Shown here: piece after piece, positions 1-11,124 of the stretch
Numbering within the stretch: the first letter of the stretch is position 1
Layout of the letters: every line of letters starts with the position of its first letter
From: Bdellovibrionales bacterium
Lineage (GTDB): Bacteria; Bdellovibrionota; Bdellovibrionia; Bdellovibrionales; Bdellovibrionaceae
Reading direction: 5' to 3'
NCBI GenBank assembly: GCA_018266295.1
Contig: JAFEAQ010000004.1
Location: 372,001-436,000, forward strand
Length of the DNA stretch: 64,000 bases
Position numbers and translations under genes: made by a program
The notes under the pieces: model-generated
Databases searched by the model: none
Told to the model about the DNA's origin: nothing
What the model saw: only the letters and a program-made list of their open reading frames with translations

Positions 1-264
1 CAGGGGCAGCAAAGAGCCATCATATTATCTTTCAAAATGGCTCAAATTGTGTATCATAGGAAGGCTCACGACGTTTACCCAATTTTGATGTTGGATGATG
101 TCTTATCTGAACTCGATCAACAGAAGCGGGACTCACTGATTACGTTCTTACACGAGATCAATACCCAGATTTTTGTGACGACGACAGACTTCACTCTGCC
201 GAAGAGTTTTTCTTTGGATGAAGTGACTGTTTTAAAAATTAACAACGGGCAAATTCTTCAGTGA
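1..264 (+). CDS. recF: DNA replication/repair protein RecF, C-terminal fragment
   Basis: The frame is open from base 1, so only the last 87 residues of RecF are present. The visible part contains the ABC-ATPase signature-like start (QGQQRAIILSFKMAQ), followed by the Walker B/D-loop region LMLDDVLSELDQQKR, which is typical of RecF, an SMC-like ATPase that loads RecA at gaps. The methionine at 37 is internal to the conserved block and is not a start. The order recF-gyrB-gyrA is the common origin-proximal arrangement, so dnaA and dnaN are expected to the left. The family assignment is firm and the gene is truncated by the window edge. Confidence 0.93.
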   Translation, partial: QGQQRAIILSFKMAQIVYHRKAHDVYPILMLDDVLSELDQQKRDSLITFLHEINTQIFVTTTDFTLPKSFSLDEVTVLKINNGQILQ

Positions 265-279
265 TTAAATTTTAACTGA

Positions 280-2736
<2,457 letters not shown>

Positions 2737-2756
2737 TTAATTTTTGAACTGGTGAA

Positions 2757-5222
2757 ATGATGGACAATACTAATCAAGAAAAAGGCGTAACGGTCGTAGA
2801 TATCAACAAGGAGATGCGTGATGCGTATCTTCAGTACTCGATGTCAGTGATCGTGGGCCGTGCCCTTCCAGACGTGCGTGACGGTTTGAAACCGGTTCAT
2901 CGCCGTATTTTGTTTGCTCAGCACGAACTCAGCAATACACACGATAAACCATATAAAAAATCTGCCCGTGTAGTCGGTGACGTGATCGGTAAATACCACC
3001 CGCATGGTGATGCTGCCGTTTACGAAACGATGGTTCGTATGGCGCAGGACTTCTCTCTTCGCTACCCGTTGACGGATGGTCAAGGGAACTTCGGTTCGAT
3101 CGATGGTGATAATGCGGCTGCTGCCCGTTACACCGAAGTTCGTATGACTCGTTTGGCGGAAGAACTTCTGAACGATATTGAAAAAGAAACGGTTCCATTT
3201 GGTCCGAACTACGATGACTCTTTGGAAATTCCATTAGTATTGCCGGCGAAGTACCCGAACCTTTTGGTGAACGGCTCTTCTGGTATCGCGGTTGGTATGG
3301 CGACAAATATTCCGCCACACAATTTGGGCGAAGTGATCGATGGTTGTATCCATGTGATCAACAATCCTGATTGCTCGATCGACGATGTGATGATGCACGT
3401 AAAAGGTCCGGACTTCCCGTCTTCTGGTGTAATCGCTGGTCGTGAAGGAATCATGCAGGCCTACAAAAAGGGCCGTGGCGTTATTACTTTAAAAGCGGTT
3501 GCTGAAATCGTTCAAGGTAAAGACCGCGAAGAAATCATCGTTAGCGAAATTCCTTACCAAGTGAATAAAGCAAAGCTCATTGAAAGCATCGCGGACCTTG
3601 TTCGTGATAAGCAAATCGAAGGTATCTCTGATATCCGCGATGAGTCTTCTCGTGAAGGTATGCGCATTGTGATCGTGCTTAAGCGCGGTGAAAACGCAAC
3701 TGTGATCTTGAATCGCTTGTACAAGTACACGCAAATGCAAATCAGCTTCGGTATCATTATGCTGGCGTTGGATGCGAAAAACCAACCAGTGACTTTCAAT
3801 TTGAAAAACATGTTGGAAGCTTTCGTTGATCACCGCCGCGACGTTGTTACTAAACGTTGTATCTTTGAATTGAAGAAAGCCCAAGAACGCGCACACATCT
3901 TGGAAGGTTTGAAAAAAGCCCTTGATCACATCGATGAAGTGATCGCGACAATCAAAGCCTCTAAAGAAGCCAATGCGGCTCGCGAAGCCTTGATGGCGAA
4001 GTTTGAATTCAGCGAGCGCCAAGCAGTTGCGATTCTTGAAATGCGTTTGCAGCGTTTGACAGGTTTAGAGAGAGATAAAATCCTCAACGAACTTGCTGAA
4101 TTGATGAAACAAATCGACTGGTTGAAAATGGTTCTTTCTGACGTTCGCGAGATCTATAAAATCATCGTGGCCGAACTTGAAGACATCAAAAAGCGTTACG
4201 CGGACGCTCGTCGTACCCAAATCACCGGCGATTTGACAGATATCGAAGACGAAGACCTGATTGCTGATGAATCGATGGTTGTGACAATCACAAACACTGG
4301 TTACATCAAGCGTATTCCGACTGAGGAATACCGTCTGCAAAAACGTGGCGGTAAAGGTCTTAAAGGTATCGAAACGAAAGAAGAAGATTACGTTACTAGC
4401 ATCTTTACTGCGAGTACGAAGACAATGCTCTTGGTATTCACAGATAAAGGTAAAGTCTACTGGTGTAAAGTTCATAGACTCCCGCTTGGCAACCGTACCT
4501 CAAAAGGAAAAGCGATTGCGAACGTGGTTCAATTGGCATCTGGAGAGAAAGTTCGTTCTATCCTCCCGATCGATCAATTCGAAGAGAACAAGTACATCGT
4601 TATGTTGACTGAAAAAGGGATTATCAAGAAGACCTCTTTGGATTCCTTCTCAAATCCTCGTACAGCTGGCTTGATTGCTCTGACGACAGATTTGGATGAT
4701 GCGATCATCGATTGCAAAATCTCAGACGGCACTAGCGACATCTTCATTGCGACTAAAGACGGTATGTCGATTCGTTTCAACGAAAGCGACGTTCGCGGTA
4801 TGGGTCGTACGGCTCGTGGCGTGAAAGGTATTACTTTGGCGAAAGACGATATCGTTATCGGTATGGAAGTCTTTGAAAAAGGCAGCAAAGATACTATTTT
4901 AATGGTGACTCAATCTGGTTACGGTAAACGTTCTGAGCTTGAAGAGTACAGAATCCAAAGCCGTGGCGGTGTGGGTATCATCACTCAGAAAACCACTGAC
5001 AAAGTCGGTATGGTTGTCGGAACGCGCAAAGTAAAAGCGACTCAAGAAGTGATCTTGTCGACTGATAAAGGTCAAAACATCCGTATGAAGGTTTCTGATA
5101 TTTCTGTCCTCGGCAGAAATACTCAAGGTGTTCGTTTGATCAACCTCGGCGAAAAAGAGGAAATGGTCACGAGCCTTGCGGTCGTAGACGACGAAGAAGT
5201 TGCGGGTGAGGAAGTTCACTAA
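2757..5222 (+). CDS. gyrA: DNA gyrase subunit A
   Basis: Breakage-reunion subunit of gyrase, 821 residues. The catalytic tyrosine is Tyr125 in the motif ARYTEVRM. The C-terminal half carries repeated beta-pinwheel blades, with the GyrA-box-like element [10 protein letters not shown] near residue 529 and later RGVKGI and QSRGGVG repeats. The quinolone-determining region reads [10 protein letters not shown], so the E. coli Ser83 position is alanine (Ala86) and the Asp87 position is glutamate (Glu90). ATG ATG at 2757/2760 gives two equivalent starts. The gene lies directly behind gyrB and ends one base before the next start at 5224. Confidence 0.97.
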   Translation: MMDNTNQEKGVTVVDINKEMRDAYLQYSMSVIVGRALPDVRDGLKPVHRRILFAQHELSNTHDKPYKKSARVVGDVIGKYHPHGDAAVYETMVRMAQDFSLRYPLTDGQGNFGSIDGDNAAAARYTEVRMTRLAEELLNDIEKETVPFGPNYDDSLEIPLVLPAKYPNLLVNGSSGIAVGMATNIPPHNLGEVIDGCIHVINNPDCSIDDVMMHVKGPDFPSSGVIAGREGIMQAYKKGRGVITLKAVAEIVQGKDREEIIVSEIPYQVNKAKLIESIADLVRDKQIEGISDIRDESSREGMRIVIVLKRGENATVILNRLYKYTQMQISFGIIMLALDAKNQPVTFNLKNMLEAFVDHRRDVVTKRCIFELKKAQERAHILEGLKKALDHIDEVIATIKASKEANAAREALMAKFEFSERQAVAILEMRLQRLTGLERDKILNELAELMKQIDWLKMVLSDVREIYKIIVAELEDIKKRYADARRTQITGDLTDIEDEDLIADESMVVTITNTGYIKRIPTEEYRLQKRGGKGLKGIETKEEDYVTSIFTASTKTMLLVFTDKGKVYWCKVHRLPLGNRTSKGKAIANVVQLASGEKVRSILPIDQFEENKYIVMLTEKGIIKKTSLDSFSNPRTAGLIALTTDLDDAIIDCKISDGTSDIFIATKDGMSIRFNESDVRGMGRTARGVKGITLAKDDIVIGMEVFEKGSKDTILMVTQSGYGKRSELEEYRIQSRGGVGIITQKTTDKVGMVVGTRKVKATQEVILSTDKGQNIRMKVSDISVLGRNTQGVRLINLGEKEEMVTSLAVVDDEEVAGEEVH

Positions 5223-5223
5223 A

Positions 5224-6024
5224 ATGCTTAAGCAGGTGCTGATCGTAGGTCTCACTCTCGGTCTCAGCGCCTGCTCGCCTCCAGAGGCGAAAGATTATAA
5301 ACAGGCCCAGGAAGAAATCGCCCAGGGTCACCACCACATTGCTCTCTCAAGTCTTGATCGAGTGTTAAAACGGGCTCCTGACAGCGAATACGCTGTGAAA
5401 GCAGCCCGCGATGGTGCTCGAATAGCCTCTCTTGAAATTAAAGATTATAAAAAAGCCGTCGATTATTATCAGTTTTTGGTTTTGCACTCGCCGGATCCTG
5501 AAGAGCGTTTGAATTCTCAGAAGCAACTTGCTTCTATCTACTTTGACCAACTTCAGAACTACGACAAAGCTATTCTAGAGTTGAATAAACTTGTTCGCAG
5601 CACAGAGTCTGACATTGAGGTGGCTCGATATAAGCTCGATATTGCTCGCGCAAACTATTACCAGAATAACTTTTTTCAGGCTCATAGCGAGCTCGACGAC
5701 TTGCTGAAATTGAACATCGATGATGAAGAAAGATTCTCTGCCTGGGTGCTAAAAAGTAACATCCACATTGCTCTAAAAGAGTATCCGAAGGCGATTGAGA
5801 TTCTTAAAAAGATCACCACGACTTATCCGCAAAAGTCTTTGCTGGAAAACGTGTATCAGACACTTGCCGTCTGTTATGAAGAAAGTGATAACTTTGCTGA
5901 AGCCATTAAAACTTTGGAATCAGTAAAGGACAAATATCCGCAGCCTGAATATATAGAGATCCGGATCAAACGCCTAAAAGACAGGCAGAAAAACCGCCCA
6001 GGCGCACGGGGGCTTCGAAAGTAA
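5224..6024 (+). CDS. TPR-repeat lipoprotein, function unknown
   Basis: A 266-residue protein that begins MLKQVLIVGLTLGLSAC, a lipoprotein signal peptide with lipobox LSAC, so the mature protein should be membrane-anchored and face the periplasm. The rest is helical, with tetratricopeptide-like repeats (for example DNFAEAIKTLESVKDKYPQ near the C terminus) similar in style to BamD/YbgF-type scaffold proteins. An upstream codon at 5200 lies inside gyrA and would spoil the signal peptide, so 5224 is chosen. The stop codon overlaps the next start by one base, which suggests translational coupling to the ATP synthase accessory gene. The partner is not evident from sequence. Confidence 0.8.
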   Translation: MLKQVLIVGLTLGLSACSPPEAKDYKQAQEEIAQGHHHIALSSLDRVLKRAPDSEYAVKAARDGARIASLEIKDYKKAVDYYQFLVLHSPDPEERLNSQKQLASIYFDQLQNYDKAILELNKLVRSTESDIEVARYKLDIARANYYQNNFFQAHSELDDLLKLNIDDEERFSAWVLKSNIHIALKEYPKAIEILKKITTTYPQKSLLENVYQTLAVCYEESDNFAEAIKTLESVKDKYPQPEYIEIRIKRLKDRQKNRPGARGLRK

Positions 6025-6236
6025 TGAAAAAGTACCTAATTTTTGCTTCGATCGGTTTTGAGCTCGTCGGAATTATGGTCGCTTCGATTTATTTAGGTCA
6101 GACAATTGATAAAACCTATCAAACAAAGGGTTTGGCATTAATTGCATTGATGTTCATTGGGCTCGCCAGCTGGCTGACCCATGTGATACTCCTTCTTCGC
6201 CGTTTTCAAAAAGACGAACCCGAAGATAAAGAATAA
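6024..6236 (+). CDS. AtpZ/AtpI-like small F0 ATPase accessory membrane protein
   Basis: A 70-residue protein with two predicted membrane helices (about residues 5-24 and 36-58) and a charged tail. Size, topology and position at the head of an F0 gene group fit the AtpZ family (putative F0F1-associated Mg/Ca transporter or assembly factor). The ATG overlaps the stop of the upstream lipoprotein by one base, and the next gene begins 3 bases after its stop, so it belongs to a tightly packed operon. The assignment is by context and topology. No catalytic motif is expected in this family. Confidence 0.65.
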   Translation: MKKYLIFASIGFELVGIMVASIYLGQTIDKTYQTKGLALIALMFIGLASWLTHVILLLRRFQKDEPEDKE

Positions 6237-6238
6237 GA

Positions 6239-6601
6239 ATGAAAAGAGTTCTATTATTTCAAATAGTTATGCTAGCCATCGGCTACATCTTGTTACGCCT
6301 TAACGGGCCGCAATATGCGGATCTATCTTTTGGTGTCGCTGGCCTGATCGTCATGGGGAACTTCATTTTGCTCGGATCGGGTTGGAAATTGGTTTTTCGT
6401 AAAAAACTGATTGCCCTGTCCGTTCTTATCATTGTATTTAAGTACGCGATTTTAGGAGTCATTATTTATCACTTCGTGAAGCAGAGCTGGCTGCAACCTT
6501 TTTGGTTCGCAACCGGAGTTGCTACCATGATGGGCGCCTCCTTAATCTATGCGTTAACACAAGGTTTTTTTGAAAAAGAACCTGAAGAAACAAAAGAGTA
6601 A
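6239..6601 (+). CDS. AtpI-like ATP synthase accessory membrane protein
   Basis: A 120-residue, four-helix hydrophobic protein (helices roughly 3-19, 30-49, 58-80 and 88-110) that ends in an acidic tail (FEKEPEETKE). Proteins of this size and topology directly before atpB are usually AtpI-type assembly factors for the c-ring. It is separated by 3 bases from the gene in front and 4 bases from atpB. The upstream 70-residue gene is a second small accessory, giving the pair usually called AtpZ-AtpI. Identity rests on topology and position rather than on a diagnostic motif. Confidence 0.65.
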   Translation: MKRVLLFQIVMLAIGYILLRLNGPQYADLSFGVAGLIVMGNFILLGSGWKLVFRKKLIALSVLIIVFKYAILGVIIYHFVKQSWLQPFWFATGVATMMGASLIYALTQGFFEKEPEETKE

Positions 6602-6604
6602 AGC

Positions 6605-7300
6605 ATGGCTTTTAACTGGACACAGCTAATTCCTCAAGTCGGTCACGATCACGATAAAGTAGCGGTTGCGACTTTTGCTATCACAAGCATTGCCCTGGTT
6701 TTTGTGGGTCTTCTTGGTCGCGCATCTCTTGGTAAAGGTGATGTTGCCGTTGTTCCTGCTGGAAAGTTCTCTCTTCGTGGCATCTTGGAACTCATCACGG
6801 AGTTCATTGCAAATCTTGTCGACACTGTTATCGGTCACCACGGCCGTCACTTCACGCCAATGTTCACCGCAGTTTTCTTCTTCGTATTCGTGAACAACTT
6901 GGTGGGTGTTATTCCTGGCATGACTCCAGCAACAGAAAACATCAATACCACATTCGGTATGGGTCTTTTCATGTTCCTCGCTTACAACACACTCGGTATT
7001 AAAGAAAACGGTATCGTTGCTTACCTTAAGCACTTCATGGGCCCAGTTGTTTTCTTGGCGCCTTTGATGTTTGTGATCGAGTTAGTTTCTCACTTCGTAC
7101 GTCCCTTCAGTTTGGGACTTCGTTTGGCGAACGTAATGATGGGTGACCACACAGTTGTATCTGTGTTCTTGGATTTGATTCCAATCGGTGCCCCACTCCC
7201 ATTCTACATCATGGGTTTGTTCGTCGCTTTCGTTCAGGCATTCGTTTTTACATTATTGTCTATGGTGTACGTCGCGTTCGCAACAGCACACGATCACTAA
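6605..7300 (+). CDS. atpB: ATP synthase F0 subunit a
   Basis: Stator subunit that forms the ion half-channels beside the c-ring. It is 231 residues long, near the usual length. The signature helix reads FSLGLRLANVMMGDH, with the essential arginine at about Arg173, and the later region FVQAFVFTLLSMVYVAFA matches the last transmembrane hairpin. The N terminus contains a His-rich stretch (VGHDHDKVA), and a second HDH sits at the C terminus. It follows AtpI by 4 bases and precedes atpE by 45 bases. The other F0 subunit (b) and all F1 genes are absent from this locus. Confidence 0.95.
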   Translation: MAFNWTQLIPQVGHDHDKVAVATFAITSIALVFVGLLGRASLGKGDVAVVPAGKFSLRGILELITEFIANLVDTVIGHHGRHFTPMFTAVFFFVFVNNLVGVIPGMTPATENINTTFGMGLFMFLAYNTLGIKENGIVAYLKHFMGPVVFLAPLMFVIELVSHFVRPFSLGLRLANVMMGDHTVVSVFLDLIPIGAPLPFYIMGLFVAFVQAFVFTLLSMVYVAFATAHDH

Positions 7301-7345
7301 TAGTCAGATAAAATTATTAAAATAGAAGTTAAAAGGAGAACACTA

Positions 7346-7660
7346 ATGAAAAACTTCAGCAAAAAAATGATCGTAGCTTTGGCTGCAACAATGGTAACTG
7401 CACCTGCATTCGCACAAGAAGCGGCTGCTGCTGCTCCAGCAGAAAAACAAGGTTTGGTTGCAATCGCAGCTGCTTTGGCAATCGGTTTGGCAGCATTCGG
7501 TGGTGCGATGGCTCAAGGTAAAGCAGCTTCTTCTGCTCTTGAAGGTATCTCTCGCAATCCAGCAGCGTCTGGCAAAATCTTGACTCCAATGATCATCGGT
7601 TTGGCTCTTATCGAGTCTCTCGTGATCTACGCTCTTTTGATCGCATTGCGCCTTTCTTAA
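7346..7660 (+). CDS. atpE: ATP synthase F0 subunit c with N-terminal signal peptide
   Basis: Proteolipid of the rotating c-ring, 104 residues. The core (residues about 36-103) is the usual helical hairpin with the polar loop [10 protein letters not shown] and the ion-binding Glu90 in helix 2. In front sits an unusual extension, [23 protein letters not shown] followed by QEAAAA, which looks like a cleavable signal peptide (AFA at 21-23). Alignment on the RNP loop places Gln57, Glu90, Ser91 and Tyr95 at the positions of the sodium ligands of Ilyobacter-type c subunits. The start has a strong AAAAGGAG site. A terminator follows at 7689. Confidence 0.93.
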   Translation: MKNFSKKMIVALAATMVTAPAFAQEAAAAAPAEKQGLVAIAAALAIGLAAFGGAMAQGKAASSALEGISRNPAASGKILTPMIIGLALIESLVIYALLIALRLS

Positions 7661-7688
7661 TTTTAAGATCGGGACATCGATTCATGAA

Positions 7689-7717
7689 AAAGGCTGCCGA
7701 AAGGTGGCCTTTTTTTA
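7689..7717 (+). terminator. Intrinsic terminator behind atpE
   Basis: The stem AAGGCTGCC/GGTGGCCTT with a GAAA tetraloop is followed by a run of seven T. It sits 29 bases after the atpE stop and closes the gyrB-to-atpE strand. Confidence 0.85.
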
Positions 7718-7735
7718 TTTCTGAATCAGGCAATA

Positions 7736-7775
7736 AAAAAACCCGGCGCTCATCACGTCGGGTTTTGCTTTTTTA
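7736..7775. terminator. Second, bidirectional terminator between atpE and the mutase gene
   Basis: AAAACCCGGCG and CGTCGGGTTTT form a stem around a short loop. The A-run on the left and T-run on the right make it usable on both strands. On the minus strand it ends the long run of genes that finishes at 7790. Confidence 0.8.
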
Positions 7776-7789
7776 AATATCTTTAAGTC

Positions 7790-9154
7790 TTAGAGATACT
7801 TATTTACGACAGACTCAACTTTATTGCGGATTCTATCAAGACCCGCTTGGGTTGTTGCTTCGTAACGGACGACCAATACTGGCTGAGTATTAGAAGCACG
7901 GCAAAGGGCCCAGCCGTCTGCAAAGCTTAAACGAATTCCATCGATCAAGTTTGCTTTGAAATCTGGTCCGCCCTTACCGAAAGCTTCGATCATCTTTTCA
8001 ACGATCAATACTTTCTTCTCTTCCGTTGTGTCGATGCGAATTTCTGGAGTGTTGAATGCCGGTGGCAAACCCTCTAGAAGTTGCGGGATGTTTTTACCTG
8101 TCTGGTGCAAGATTTCTACGAGTCTGAGAGCCGCGTAAGGAGCATCGTCGTAACCGTAATTTCTGTCCGCGAAGAACACATGACCGCTCATTTCGCCACC
8201 GAAGGGAGCATGTTCAACTTTGATTTTTTCTTTAACCAGGCTGTGGCCCGTTTTCCACATGATTGGAACGCCACCGTGCTTCGCAATATCATCATAAAGA
8301 CGATCAGAGCACTTTACATCGCCAACGATTTTAGCGCCTTTCTGAGTCGCTAAGATGGACCGAGAGATGATGACCATCAACTCATCGCCGTAAACCATAC
8401 GGCCGGTGTGATCGACGACACCAATACGATCTGCATCACCGTCAAAGCCGATACCACAAACAGCGCCCTCTTTAAGGACTTGAGCTTGAAGATCTTTTAG
8501 ATTCTTCTCTACTGTTGGATCTGGATGGTGATTCGGGAAGCGACCATCTGGCTCTTCAAACAAGATCGTTGGATTCAACCCAACTGCATTGAAAAGGCCG
8601 CGAGCCACAACACCGCCGGCGCCGTTACCGCAATCCAAGACAACTTTGACGTTGCCGAGATTGCCGAATTCTTTTTTGTACTTTTCAAAGTACGCAGGGA
8701 AAATGTCGTGCTTGGAAACAGCTCCTTTACCATTCAGGAACTGACCTTTCTCCATAATCTTACGAAGCTTTTGAATCTCTTCGCCGAAGATGGTTGCTTT
8801 ACCGACAGAAATTTTGAAACCATTATAGTCTGGTGGATTGTGGCTACCGGTAACTTGGATCGCGCCATCAACAGGCAAAGTGAAGGTCGCGAAATAGCAT
8901 ACTGGGCTTGTGACAAGACCCAAGTGAATAACGTTACCGCCAGATTCAGTGATCCCTTTAGTAAGCGCATTGATGATGTTAGGTGAAGACAAACGAGCGT
9001 CATTACCCAGAGCCACTGTTGGGTTTGAAACGCCTTTGTTTTCTTTCATGTAAACGACATACGAGCGGCCGAGTAGCTCCGCGAAAGCGTCATCGAAGTC
9101 GCCATTGTAAACACCACGGATATCGTATTCTCTAAAGATGACTGGTTTAAACAT
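7790..9154 (-). CDS. Phosphomannomutase/phosphoglucomutase (alpha-D-phosphohexomutase)
   Basis: A 454-residue enzyme of the phosphohexomutase superfamily, which interconverts hexose 1- and 6-phosphates for cell-envelope sugars. The four expected loops are in order: phosphoserine loop TGSHNPPDYNG (near residue 100), metal loop GFDGDADRIG (near 240), sugar-specificity loop GGEMSGH (near 320) and phosphate-binding loop RASNTQPVLVVRYEA near the C terminus. The PMM/PGM (AlgC/ManB) class is favoured over GlmM by length and by the sugar loop. It is the last gene of the minus-strand run and is closed by the terminator at 7736-7775. Its preferred substrate cannot be read from the sequence. Confidence 0.92.
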   Translation of the reverse strand: MFKPVIFREYDIRGVYNGDFDDAFAELLGRSYVVYMKENKGVSNPTVALGNDARLSSPNIINALTKGITESGGNVIHLGLVTSPVCYFATFTLPVDGAIQVTGSHNPPDYNGFKISVGKATIFGEEIQKLRKIMEKGQFLNGKGAVSKHDIFPAYFEKYKKEFGNLGNVKVVLDCGNGAGGVVARGLFNAVGLNPTILFEEPDGRFPNHHPDPTVEKNLKDLQAQVLKEGAVCGIGFDGDADRIGVVDHTGRMVYGDELMVIISRSILATQKGAKIVGDVKCSDRLYDDIAKHGGVPIMWKTGHSLVKEKIKVEHAPFGGEMSGHVFFADRNYGYDDAPYAALRLVEILHQTGKNIPQLLEGLPPAFNTPEIRIDTTEEKKVLIVEKMIEAFGKGGPDFKANLIDGIRLSFADGWALCRASNTQPVLVVRYEATTQAGLDRIRNKVESVVNKYL

Positions 9155-9186
9155 TTGAAACCTCTTTTGTGAGTCAAAACACTAAG

Positions 9187-10167
9187 TTATAAATTTTTTG
9201 CCAGGCGGATACAAGCTTGAACTGCGTCAATCATCGAGTTCGCAATGGCTTTGTTTTTGCCGAAAATATCCTTCGCCGTGCCGTGATCAACACTTGTTCG
9301 AACGAATGGAATTCCGAGGGAAATATGCACGCCGCTCTTTTGGCCGTGAATAGTTTTAAAAGGAATGAGTCCTTGATCATGGTACATCGCCAGATAAACG
9401 GAATATTTTTTCCAGTTTTCTTCTAGAAAGGCGGCATCAGGAACCAAAGGACCGACAAGAGGGATCTTGGCCTTCTGGGCCTCCGAAATAGCAATCATAA
9501 TATCGGTCTGTTCCTCAAGACCAATCATGCCCTCTTCGCCAGCGTGAGGATTTAGACCCAAGACGGCGATCGGCTTCTTTTGCAGAGACTTTGGTAGCTT
9601 CAGACGAAGGCTATTTGCTGCTTCAATCCCAGAGAGTAATTCTCTGACCGTCAAGCTGTGCGGCACCTGTGATAAAGGAATATGGGCCGTATTCAGAACA
9701 ACATTGAATTTATCGCCGACAAAGCCCATATGTACTTTCGGAGATTTTGAAACGCGTTTTAAGATGTCGGTGTGACCCATGTCTTTTAGGCCCGCGCGAT
9801 GGATCTCAGTTTTTGAAAGAGGCCCGGTGACCATGCCGTGAATTTGTTTTTCTTGGCACCAAATTGCCGTTTGTTGCACCCACAAAGCTGGTGAATCAGA
9901 AGAAACTATTTCGACCAGCTGATTCGGTTTCATATCGGCTGATCGTAAGTAGCTCAGAGCTTTAATTGGTGAATTAAAACTGACGAGCTTGAACTTCTTA
10001 GAGAGTTTTTTTAGGGCGCGAGGAAACGACTTCTCGCCGCGCCAAATGAGAAAGTGCACCCCACGCTGAGGGCCGAGTTTGAGCAGTGCCTTTTCGGCAA
10101 TCTCAAGACCAATGCCGTCGGTGTCTCCGGTGGTGATAGCAATCTTCAAAGCGGCGACGGCTTTCAT
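9187..10167 (-). CDS. pdxA: 4-hydroxythreonine-4-phosphate dehydrogenase PdxA
   Basis: NAD-dependent, divalent-metal enzyme of the DXP-dependent pyridoxal phosphate pathway. It is 326 residues, the normal length. The motifs visible are ITTGDTDGIG at the N terminus, VTGPLSKTEIHRAG, the metal-ligand histidines in GHTDIL, the LNPHAGEEG segment and MYHDQGLIPFK. The start lies 3 bases after the stop of the surA-like gene, so PdxA rides in the PPIase operon, an arrangement also known from surA-pdxA in enterobacteria. No other vitamin B6 gene occurs in the window. Confidence 0.95.
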   Translation of the reverse strand: MKAVAALKIAITTGDTDGIGLEIAEKALLKLGPQRGVHFLIWRGEKSFPRALKKLSKKFKLVSFNSPIKALSYLRSADMKPNQLVEIVSSDSPALWVQQTAIWCQEKQIHGMVTGPLSKTEIHRAGLKDMGHTDILKRVSKSPKVHMGFVGDKFNVVLNTAHIPLSQVPHSLTVRELLSGIEAANSLRLKLPKSLQKKPIAVLGLNPHAGEEGMIGLEEQTDIMIAISEAQKAKIPLVGPLVPDAAFLEENWKKYSVYLAMYHDQGLIPFKTIHGQKSGVHISLGIPFVRTSVDHGTAKDIFGKNKAIANSMIDAVQACIRLAKNL

Positions 10168-10170
10168 CGA

Positions 10171-11124
10171 CTATTTTTCGTTAATACGAATGAAGGATTC
10201 TTCGCGCTTTGATTGAAGCCAGTTTTTCATTTGGCGTTTGAAGTTCTGTTCAAAAAGAGCGGACTTAATGCGTTCTTTTTCACGTTCAAACTTAGGATCT
10301 GTCGTGAGCTTCTTACCGAGAAGCTTCACGATGTGATAACCCATGCGAGATTTCACGATACCCGTTGTTTGACCAGGGTTGAGATTCTGAATGGAGTCCT
10401 CAACTTCTTTTAAAAATTCGCCGGATTTGAAAGTTCCTAGCAAACCGCCTGTTGTGAAGTTCGGATCTTCACTGTTTTGCTCAGCCAGAGTCTCAAAGCT
10501 TTCGCCCTGACGAAGCTTTTCGAGAACAGCTTGCGCGCGCTTGTACGCCTCATCAGGACCGCCCTTTTTAGGATTAAAGAAGATATGCGCGATAGTGAAC
10601 TCATTGACGCTGGATTTGTTTTCAGGGTTTTTCTTAAGGTATTCAGCTAAAGCATCGTCATCAGAAATACGAAGTTTAGAAATGATTTCGGATTCAATCA
10701 AAGATTGCTTCTCGATTTTTTCTTTCAAGAAAGCTTGGTACTCAGATTGGGAAATTCCTTGAGACTTAAAAGCTGCGAGGATCTCTGGAACAGTGACGTT
10801 ATTCTTCTTCGCCATGTCTTTGATCTCTTGATCAACACGTTCCATGGTTACGCTATGGTTCAGGCGTTTGATTTCAGATTGCATGATCTTTTCGTTAATT
10901 AAGTAATCAAGCTGAGCCTTACGATCTTTTTTAAGATCATCAACCGACTTACCCATCAAAAGGCTGTCGTCGATCAACGCCGGAGTTTTCATTTTATGCT
11001 GAAGATCTTTGAAATCAGACTCAAGAATGATCTCGTTATTTACGATGGCAACGATACGCTCAACCACCTCTGCGTTCGCAACAAAGGGAATCAACAAAAA
11101 GAAAGAGAGAAGTAGCTTATTCAT
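10171..11124 (-). CDS. SurA-like periplasmic chaperone/peptidyl-prolyl isomerase
   Basis: A 317-residue protein with signal peptide MNKLLLSFFLLIPFVANA, a helical SurA-type N domain (VERIVAIVNNEIILESDF) and a single parvulin domain (about residues 165-265, with AHIFF and MGYHIVKLLGKK). E. coli SurA has two parvulin domains, so this is the short form. The start is ATG 11124, preceded by GAGGAC. An earlier in-frame codon at 11145 would hide the signal peptide. It overlaps the upstream PPIase gene by 8 bases and precedes pdxA. The expected role is folding of outer-membrane proteins in the periplasm. Confidence 0.85.
   Translation of the reverse strand: MNKLLLSFFLLIPFVANAEVVERIVAIVNNEIILESDFKDLQHKMKTPALIDDSLLMGKSVDDLKKDRKAQLDYLINEKIMQSEIKRLNHSVTMERVDQEIKDMAKKNNVTVPEILAAFKSQGISQSEYQAFLKEKIEKQSLIESEIISKLRISDDDALAEYLKKNPENKSSVNEFTIAHIFFNPKKGGPDEAYKRAQAVLEKLRQGESFETLAEQNSEDPNFTTGGLLGTFKSGEFLKEVEDSIQNLNPGQTTGIVKSRMGYHIVKLLGKKLTTDPKFEREKERIKSALFEQNFKRQMKNWLQSKREESFIRINEK

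Noticed and set aside
3489-4022. Long open frame on the minus strand inside gyrA (177 codons)
   Set aside because: It is a mirror of gyrA codon use, with no ribosome-binding site or recognisable domain. Similar frames opposite gyrB, sdhA, ftsK and rho were left out for the same reason.
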